Of a stretch of DNA of 64,000 bases, positions 57,466 through 64,000 are shown piece after piece. Source of the stretch: Linnemannia hyalina. Its lineage: Eukaryota; Mortierellomycota; Mortierellomycetes; Mortierellales; Mortierellaceae. The translations under genes and the position numbers were made by a program. The DNA lies in NCBI GenBank assembly GCA_019671135.1, contig JAHRHY010000004.1, forward strand, positions 2,480,001 through 2,544,000, written 5' to 3'. The first letter of the stretch is position 1. The number at the start of each line of letters is the position of its first letter. The notes beneath the pieces were generated by a model that saw only the letters and a program-made list of their open reading frames with translations, made no database searches and was not told the origin of the DNA.

Positions 57466-58842
57466 ATGCCAGGAAAGGCGAGAAGGAATGCTCAGCACCG
57501 CAATCCGCAACGAAACAGACCCCCTCCTCGCAAGAGATGGCTCAAGGCCCTAGATGATATCATTGGTTGCCACTTGAATATGGCCTACCAACGCCGCCCC
57601 ATCTCGCTTCCAAACCCACAACTCTTCCAGGGACTTCTGAAGCTCCGTGACAGAGTCAAGACAGCTCGGTATCTCGTCAAGCCAAAGCGCAAGCGTGCCC
57701 TCTCCAGCCACTACCGCACACGCATACTGTCAGGCAAAGACAAAGACTACTTCAAGGACACTTTTCGAATGAACAAGGCCCAGTTTCGTTTCATCGTCGA
57801 TCTCATCAAGGATGCCGCCGTATTTAAAAGTCGAGGGAGGAAACCGCAAATGCCTGTGGAGGACCAGCTGAAGGTCGCTCTTCATCGTTTCTGTCATGAT
57901 GGGTCCCTGTCCTCGCGGTCTGCCGTAGGACGACAACTCGGTGTCTCTGTCGGGTCGGTCGGCCGCTATACTAGGCGATGCGCGAGCGCACTGTGTTCGC
58001 TAAAAAAGGATTATGTCAAGTGGCCCAGCGAGCAAGAAAAGATCAAGATCAAGCAACGTCTGGGCAAACGTCGTTTCCGTCATGCGATTGGGGCTGTTGA
58101 TGGCACGATGATCCCCTTATTCCGAGCGCCTACCCTCGATAGAGACACTTTCGCCACAAGGAAGAGCAATTTCGCCGTGGGTGCCACTGGCGTTTGCGAC
58201 TACCGAGGCTTTTTCACCTTTTTCTACACAGGATACGTTGGCACTAGACACGATTCGGCCGCATACAAAGACATGCCATTGTACAAAAAAAAGGAGGACT
58301 ATTTTCCAGGAGACGAACATCTGCTTGGAGACGCCGCTTATGCTCTGACACCAACCGTCATCACCGCCTACAAAGGAAAACGCCAACCGCCTCACCGACA
58401 TGAGTTCAACTTATCTCTTCGGTCCTCCCGAGTGAAAATCGAACATGCCTTTGGTTGGTTGAAGGGTCGCTTTTCGTCTCTCAATCACCTTCGAATGGAC
58501 CACGACACTACAGTTGACATGCGACGGATTGTTCAGCATATTCATGCATGCGTCGTGATGCACAATATTATTATATCGCACCCGGAACTCCATTCAGACT
58601 ACGAGGGCTGCAGCGACGATAGCGACAGCAGCAGTGATGAAAGCGACAGCGACGACGACGATGAGGAGGTGGAGGACCATGGTGCGGATCTTCCGGATAA
58701 CGACATCGAGGAAGACGGTCAAGTGTATCTCGACTATCCATGGCGTGAGTTTGAAAGCGTAGCTGAGCAGAATAGATTTGAAAGGCACCAAAGGATCCTT
58801 GGTCAAAGAAAAAGGGAACGACTCAGACAACAAATGGAATAG
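57466..58842 (+). CDS. PIF/Harbinger DDE transposase, 458 aa
   Basis: Intronless. The start is the ATG at 57466; an earlier ATG at 57339 runs into a stop. A helix-turn-helix region (SAVGRQLGVSVGSVGRYTRR, about 200-220) precedes the DDE_4 nuclease: AIGAVDGTMIPLFRAP (first D), GYVGTRHDSAAYKDM (second D), GDAAYALTP and IEHAFGWLKGRFSSL (catalytic E). All three acidic residues are present and no stop interrupts the frame. A strongly acidic stretch follows near residues 405-440. It cuts and pastes the element, together with the Myb-like partner. Its stop lies only 14 bp from the stop of the convergent partner gene. Confidence 0.92.
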   Translation: MPGKARRNAQHRNPQRNRPPPRKRWLKALDDIIGCHLNMAYQRRPISLPNPQLFQGLLKLRDRVKTARYLVKPKRKRALSSHYRTRILSGKDKDYFKDTFRMNKAQFRFIVDLIKDAAVFKSRGRKPQMPVEDQLKVALHRFCHDGSLSSRSAVGRQLGVSVGSVGRYTRRCASALCSLKKDYVKWPSEQEKIKIKQRLGKRRFRHAIGAVDGTMIPLFRAPTLDRDTFATRKSNFAVGATGVCDYRGFFTFFYTGYVGTRHDSAAYKDMPLYKKKEDYFPGDEHLLGDAAYALTPTVITAYKGKRQPPHRHEFNLSLRSSRVKIEHAFGWLKGRFSSLNHLRMDHDTTVDMRRIVQHIHACVVMHNIIISHPELHSDYEGCSDDSDSSSDESDSDDDDEEVEDHGADLPDNDIEEDGQVYLDYPWREFESVAEQNRFERHQRILGQRKRERLRQQME

Positions 58843-58856
58843 ATATAAAGTATTTA

Positions 58857-60818
58857 TTAGTCAAGCCGGTCATCATTTGGCGAAGGACTTTTACTTTTGG
58901 GGTTGGCCGTCATTGTCCTGCGCCGTGGCGGCGAGTCGGGTAGATGTTGAGGTGACTTGGACAGACGTAGACCACTCTTAGATATCCATCGCTCTCGCTC
59001 CAACGATAGTTCCTTTTCTGCCTGCACCTTGGCTATAGTCTCAGCCTTTCTCGCTTCGATTTCAGCCCTTCTCGTTTCGATTTCAGCCATTCGCAGTTTG
59101 AAGTCCAGCTGTTTCTCCGCTAGACTCGACTCGATCTCCCTCATCCTAACTCGTTCCATTATCTCTGCTTTCTGCAACTCCAGTTGAGCTGTCACGCGAG
59201 TCGCCTCGCTCAGGTCCCTAATGTCGTCTGTTACGTCTCGCTTGGATGCCTTTGGCTTCTTTTGCTTCTTGGTACTCGAAGATGGGTCGCCATCCACTGC
59301 TTTCCGTTGCTCTTGTTGACGACTAGTCCTCTGCGGGGTAGTCGTGGGTGGGCGGGCAGTAGAACTACGCGATCTGGCCGCTGCTGGGACAGCCAATCGA
59401 CGGTTCCTCACCAAGGGCTCGTCCTCCTCTTCCTGTGACCAAGCTCCATCAACACCACTATAATCCGGCTCATCCTCCCAATCCGGGCTCGCCTGACGCT
59501 CGCTCTCTCCCTCATCTTCCTGCTCCTCCTCCGCATCGGCTTCGACATCGCTATCGACGTCTTTTCGGGGTGGGTCGTCTGTGATGAAATCGTCCGTCAA
59601 ATCCGTCGTCGAGTCTGCATAAAACACCACGCCATCACTCCACTTCTGACCCCAAGCCGGAAGTAGCTCAAAATAATAACTGCAGGCGCTCTCGACGGCA
59701 GCCTTCCAGGTTTCTAACTCTGTGCTGCCAAATCCAGAAGAGTATCGAAGGGTGTGCGCTGCCTTGAATGCGGTTTGAAGGCGAGTGATTTTGGTCTTGA
59801 TCCCACTGCCGTTGGAGGTGGTACTGAAGACTCCCTTGGAGTGTTGCATCGCGAACTGCTTGTTGTTGAACTCCTCAGCCAGTTGCCTGTAAACCTCAGC
59901 CTTGGACCGCATCCGACTCTCTCCTGGTTGTTTTCTGTCGGCCTGAAGTGGAAGGTATATGGAGGAATCCTTGAGTCGTGCAACCAGCCAATTCTCCCTT
60001 TCAGATCCATCCTCAAAAGCGAACTCAACAACGTCCTGAGTTGACGATGAAGCAGACACGGAGACAGAACGTTTCTTGCCTTGGGTCTGCGAACGAGCAA
60101 CGGGAGGGGAGGCCATTTCTTTGCGTTTGTTTGATGCTGACTTATAGGAAGTGTTGGTGGTTGTGCTGGTGTTGGAGTTGCCCTGGGACGACGCGGCTGC
60201 ATTGACGTTGGACTGATAAGACGGCGTAGCCATAGCTTGCTGTTGTTGAGGGGCCTTTGGTGGAGGCTTTGGGGCTTTCTTGAGTAAAGCAGATGACGAG
60301 GGGTCAACCGAAGGAGAGTTGGACAGGGTTGAAGTCAAGAGGTGTGGAGTCATCACAGGCGAGAGAAATGTTTGGGATTGTTGTGATGGTGATCGAGGTG
60401 TTGGTGGTAACTGTTGGTTGGAAAAAGAGTACTCTGCGTCTGAGGAGTGCAGGGACGACGATTGGTATCCTGCCTGATCGAACAAAGGAATAGCAGACTG
60501 GCTGTGATCAAACGCATATGGTTCGGATGGGTTGTCGGCTGGCGCGTTGGAGTTGTGGTAGTTATTATCGAAATGATTGTTTTGCCCATGAGAGGGGTGC
60601 TGATGAGAGGGTTGCTGGCGAGGGTTTTGCTGCTGGGCGTGGTGCTGGCGAGAGTGAAATTGAAGAGGGGATTGGTATTGCTGGTGTTGCTGGTGTTGCT
60701 GGTGTTGCTGCTGGTGCTGGTGTTGATGACTTTCGACTGAAGAACCGCCAGGCAGAGGAGGGTTGAATGGTCGGAGTGTGGGGATAGCACTTGGAGTGAG
60801 AGGGTGTTGATGGTCCAT
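58857..60818 (-). CDS. Harbinger Myb/SANT-like DNA-binding partner protein, 653 aa
   Basis: Intronless; ATG at 60818 (an upstream CTG is not needed). The N-terminal 240 residues are Q/H/P-rich with a run of QHQ repeats. The centre (about 285-400) is a trihelix-type domain: ENWLVARLKDSSIYLPLQAD, SKAEVYRQLAEEFNNKQF, KTKITRLQTAFKAAHTLRYS. An acidic region, a basic KKQKKPKASKR nuclear-localisation-like segment and a C-terminal coiled coil (about 565-630) follow. In PIF/Harbinger elements the second protein binds subterminal DNA and carries the transposase into the nucleus. Intact frame. Confidence 0.82.
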   Translation of the reverse strand: MDHQHPLTPSAIPTLRPFNPPLPGGSSVESHQHQHQQQHQQHQQHQQYQSPLQFHSRQHHAQQQNPRQQPSHQHPSHGQNNHFDNNYHNSNAPADNPSEPYAFDHSQSAIPLFDQAGYQSSSLHSSDAEYSFSNQQLPPTPRSPSQQSQTFLSPVMTPHLLTSTLSNSPSVDPSSSALLKKAPKPPPKAPQQQQAMATPSYQSNVNAAASSQGNSNTSTTTNTSYKSASNKRKEMASPPVARSQTQGKKRSVSVSASSSTQDVVEFAFEDGSERENWLVARLKDSSIYLPLQADRKQPGESRMRSKAEVYRQLAEEFNNKQFAMQHSKGVFSTTSNGSGIKTKITRLQTAFKAAHTLRYSSGFGSTELETWKAAVESACSYYFELLPAWGQKWSDGVVFYADSTTDLTDDFITDDPPRKDVDSDVEADAEEEQEDEGESERQASPDWEDEPDYSGVDGAWSQEEEDEPLVRNRRLAVPAAARSRSSTARPPTTTPQRTSRQQEQRKAVDGDPSSSTKKQKKPKASKRDVTDDIRDLSEATRVTAQLELQKAEIMERVRMREIESSLAEKQLDFKLRMAEIETRRAEIEARKAETIAKVQAEKELSLERERWISKSGLRLSKSPQHLPDSPPRRRTMTANPKSKSPSPNDDRLD

Positions 60819-60975
60819 ATTAGGGGCAGGAGCAGTGAGGCTTTGGGGTGAGAGAAGTGCAAAGGGAAGCAGCAAAAAAAAAAAAAGGAGGGGAGGGGGT
60901 GGTGACGTGAACTCGAAGCAGAATCAACTCCAAGACCAGAAAAAAGTTGGTTTTCGTCTTGATTCAGGTTCACGG

Positions 60976-61074
60976 TCAGCAAAAAACGTACAACCAATAA
61001 AAATCGAGTACGTAAATCCAAAGTCAGAAGCTGAACCAAAAGCTGAATCTATTATTTAAGAAAGGACGGAGGCT
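60976..61074 (-). repeat. Right terminal inverted repeat of the Harbinger element
   Basis: Reverse complement of 57205-57302; flanked on the right by AAT. Confidence 0.88.
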
Positions 61075-62346
61075 AATGTGGGAGAAGAAATTTAGTCGAT
61101 TCGCGATTTCGACTATTTATTGAAATGCTCATTCACCAATGTTCTGGTCGGTCCCCATATTCCTGTCATTCATTCTCTTGATTCGTAACCTCATTCATCA
61201 CCAATTGCCTTATTTTGCATGGATCAACATTAAATCATCACCGGAATTGAAGCACCCGATATCGCGTTTGTTCATTTATGTCCAAAGTATGGTGGCGGAT
61301 GATCAATATGTAAAATCTTACACGGGTTTAGCACGGAACGACAAGATTTTTTTAATACTACAAGCTCAATACACTTTCTACAGATGCGCCCTGTCAGCTG
61401 AACGCCTCGCCCAAACATCAAGCAAAGTTTCATCGATTGATATGCGAGGGCATCAAGCCATCAAAGCGGTTGGCGAGAGACTGTTCGCAACAAAAGGCTC
61501 TCGCGCGGTCAAAGCCGGGAGAGAGTCCGGTTCAAGTGTAGGGATTATAGGCGACGAGGAGTGAGTGAGTGTTACTAGTAGGTTGAGAGTATGATTGGCT
61601 GTCATAGTTGTCTACCTCTGCTCGAAAGAGTCGCATGTGTTGTTGATGATGTGATTTTCTTGAGAGGGCGCTATCGCCAGGGGAAAGAGACGGCCCAGAT
61701 TCTGACCTTGAGGGTGTGGTTGTTGATATTGTTGGTACTTAGTCGAAGGCTGTTTTGTTGCTGTTGTGGTCCGACTGACTAAGGCTAAAGTCTAGTTTGT
61801 GTTGCGGGGTCAAGGGAAGCGTGCCGGCGGTGCTTTGAATCATAGGTGTGAAGTGGTGGTAGGTGACAGGGTAGTAGACGACCACGAGAGAGTGAGAGAG
61901 AGGTCTATGCTGCATTATGTACAGCAGTGGTGGTTGGTGGCGTGGGAAGTGAGTAGCACATGTATCATGAGGGTGAAGAAATGAAGAAAAAAGGAGGGAG
62001 AGAAAAGAAAGAAGCAAGAAAGGCGTGCTTGTCTCGATGCGTTCATCAACGACGAAGGGATCAAAAGAAGTCTCCCCCTTGTCTGAAACACGTCCTAACA
62101 ATTAAACGCGTCTTCATCCTGTCTACCAGTCGCGTATAGTAACCCTGTGTGGTCTTCGGTTACGATCGACACGCTATGCAGATCACGTTACAAGGGCCTC
62201 CTTGTCATTTTATACGTCCTTCTTTACAACAATTTCAACCAAAGCATTCCCCCGCTCTCTACTAGCGTAACAGTATCCCATTTCGATCTAGTAAAGTAAG
62301 CAGTTTGTATTTTACCATAAGCTGTCTATCGCACACTCGGCGTCTG

Positions 62347-62377
<31 letters not shown>

Positions 62378-62801
62378 GAGAGGGATATTTTTTTTAGGCG
62401 TTTGGCGAAAAACCGGATTGTATGTCAAAGGGGCAACAGTTTATCGCTTCTAGTGTTTTTTCCCGTTTTGAGCATCACGCATGAGTCTGAATCGCAGGGG
62501 GAAGGAGAACGAAGAGGACGAGGAGAAAATGCAACATGAGAATCTGGACGTGTCAAGAGTTCCACGACCCAACGACCACACACCTTTTTTCATATCAGCT
62601 TTTATATCACAATGCGAACAAAAGAGAGGACAATGCAGAAAGTAACAGACGACAACCGGTCTTTTCAAGAAACAGGACATACAGAAAACACTTTATATGT
62701 TTAACAAGAATATCACGAAAAATATATATTGCTGTTTTTGCGTACACTATCAGTTTATTGGTCGCCTTCGTTACTGCGCTCGGCGCACCGAGATCTATTC
62801 G
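61075..62801. other. Fold-back copy 3 and unassigned sequence
   Basis: The first ~310 bp carry fold-back copy 3. A short frame after it (61390-61564) reads AERLAQTSSKVSSIDMRGHQ then AIKAVGERLFATKGSRAVK and stops; not recognised, possibly the tail of a lost gene. A 27-base T run is near 62351-62377. Nothing else stands out. Confidence 0.4.
61090..61385 (+). mobile_element. Fold-back element family, copy 3 (partial)
   Basis: Matches copies 1 and 2 from gcgatttcgac through attcctgtcattcattctct, tgattcgtaacctcattcat, gggtttagcacg and caagctcaatacactttcta. The TAAAGTGCTCC end is missing and the internal part is shortened. It begins 16 bp to the right of the Harbinger element. Confidence 0.65.
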
Positions 62802-64000
62802 CTACCCCTCATCATCAGTCCAATCGCCTTCAGACCCATCGACAGATCCATCGTCGTCTGAAGAGAGCTCCCTGTTATCAGCAATGCACTGCGCCAACAA
62901 CGTTTGGTAGATTGGGCTCAGACTAGTCGCATCATCGAGAACAACACCTAAGCTGCAAAGCGTCCTAAGATTAGTGCCCCAGAGCACCTTAACGGCCGCG
63001 GCTCTATCATCGCTCGACACTCGCCATACTCGGATAGACCCATCCACGCTAGCTATGATGAACTTCTTCGGGACAACTAGATTCCTAGACAGGGTTACGA
63101 TTGCCGCAGAAAACACAAAAAGCCTAACTGCGCAACGCCAGCTCTCGATGTTCCCTGCAGTCAAATGTCGACGCCAGAGAAGCACAGTGTAGACCCCGCT
63201 GGAGGATGCCAGAAACTGACCGCACAGGGAGTGGGCAATAGTCACGTCGTCATTGTCTTAGTCCGTCAATCTGAGAAGCGGCACCTTCATCTCCAAACTA
63301 GGCTCATCCGAATGCAGGCCCTACAAGGCAACCGAGCACATTGTGCGTAAAGCAAGCTGCTCACCATTGGGCGAGTAGTCCAATGCCAGGATATCCTCCC
63401 ACCACCTCACCCTCTCTCCCTCCTCCTCTTCCTCCTCTTCTCCCTCCTCCCTAAACTCCACCTCCTTCAGTTTCACCTTCTTGGACGCCAAGAAGACTCT
63501 TGCCCGAAGATCGAAAATACTGGCTTTTCCGGCCTGCGAGCAGATCGCAAGTTGATGTCCTGTTAGTGAGACCTTCAAGTCAAAGATCAATCATTATTGT
63601 CTCCATCTCCAACAAGAACGCATTGCTGCTCCGTGTCATGGAGGTCCCACAATCATACAACCCCATTGTCGTCAGAAGAGGCGATCCAGCGACCACAAGT
63701 TGAATAAGCAAGAATATCCACTACACTCGAATGTCCCTTCAAGATCTGTCCTGCTGCACCAGTGCTACGATCCCACAATCTCACTGAACCATCCTCACAC
63801 CCGGTTGCCGTCCGAAGAAAATGCCAGGGTGTTGATCGACCCTGAGTCCGGCAGCTCAAACGACACTGATTCGTATAATCCAGTTGTAGCATTCCCTTGT
63901 TGGATAACATATTGGCTACTGGAAGAGAAAATAGATAAGCCATCGGGAGAGTAGGCCACCTGAAGAGCGTCACCGATCTGATCTTGTAACACAGTTCTGG
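62802..64000 (-). pseudogene. WD40-repeat pseudogene, cut by the right window edge
   Basis: WD40 blades are readable on the minus strand: DALQVAYSPDGLSIFSSS, SINTLAFSSDGNRV, TGCEDGSVRLWDRSTGAAG, ILAYSTCGRWIASSDDNGVV, LWDLHDTEQQ, DILALDYSPNGEQLALRT and FIIASVDGSIRVWRVSSDD, ending in an acidic tail and TAG at 62802. The frame is broken: a frameshift after GNRV (about 63808), TGA in place of an expected arginine after NGVV (about 63653), another shift near 63600, TAG at 63321 and TAA at about 63246. The 5' part lies outside the window. The ancestor was a WD40 propeller, probably of the large fungal WD40-repeat group. Confidence 0.75.

Larger units (their letters stand above)
57205..61074. mobile_element. 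Complete PIF/Harbinger transposon, 3.87 kb
   Basis: Inverted ends of about 98 bp: AGCCTCCGTCCTTTC at 57205 and its reverse complement ending GGAGGCT at 61074. They are identical except for one base in a T-run near the inner end. AAT stands on both sides (57202-57204 and 61075-61077), a 3-bp target duplication as expected for this superfamily. Inside are a DDE transposase (plus) and a Myb-like protein (minus), both intact. The element is therefore possibly autonomous and recently active. Confidence 0.9.

Noticed and set aside
1..64000. tRNA or rRNA genes
   Set aside because: I looked for T-loop and anticodon-arm patterns and rRNA-like blocks and saw none I could support; a covariance-model search would be needed to exclude tRNAs.

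Overview
The window looks like nuclear DNA of a filamentous early-diverging fungus, most likely Mortierellomycotina (Mortierella and relatives). The evidence is short GT-AG introns in nearly every gene, very glutamine- and serine-rich disordered proteins, RI-type leucine-rich repeats, and fungal PIF/Harbinger, gypsy, DIRS-like and Helitron elements. The lineage is inferred from gene content; no marker gene is present. All exon joins below were worked out by hand from splice signals and reading phase.

Left part (1-25.5 kb), gene-rich. Four host genes lie here. (1) A 5-exon MGA2/SPT23-like transcription factor (194-7832, minus) that appears to carry its DNA-binding-like module twice. (2) A 7-exon TACC-family spindle/centrosome protein (9591-14862, minus). 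(3) A 3-exon F-box protein (15910-17385, minus). (4) Divergent from it, a 6-exon protein (19228-22463, plus) joining an N-terminal membrane segment, an acidic stretch, a PAM2 motif and two Nab2-type CCCH zinc fingers. A 3 kb gene-poor stretch with a decayed reverse-transcriptase fragment follows.

Middle (25.5-45 kb). The first of four paralogues of a small charged coiled-coil family is at 25556 (others at 35918, 45059 and 52020). Between the first two paralogues lies a transposon-rich block: Helitron relics, a palindrome made by one solo LTR inserted in an inverted copy of the same LTR (both with 5-bp target duplications), a broken host-like gene, and a 1.1 kb fold-back element. An LRR gene (31381-32148) sits beside this fold-back. 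Then come an MFS transporter (36586-40511, minus) and a 5-exon CASTOR/GATSL-like ACT-domain protein (42051-44417, plus).

Right part (45-64 kb). Gypsy and DIRS-like relics, a second fold-back copy, the fourth paralogue, a 453-bp hairpin extended by a 298-bp tandem repeat, a DUF4238 gene (54500-56068, minus), a complete-looking 3.87 kb PIF/Harbinger transposon with tail-to-tail transposase and Myb-like genes, a third fold-back copy, and a WD40 pseudogene running off the right edge.

Functionally the host genes are ordinary eukaryotic modules: membrane-lipid transcription control, spindle, ubiquitin ligase adaptor, mRNA-binding adaptor, amino-acid sensing and transport. They form no operon-like pathway. 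The most unusual items are the duplicated module in the MGA2-like protein, the membrane-anchored PAM2/CCCH protein, the fungal CASTOR-like protein and the four-member coiled-coil family.
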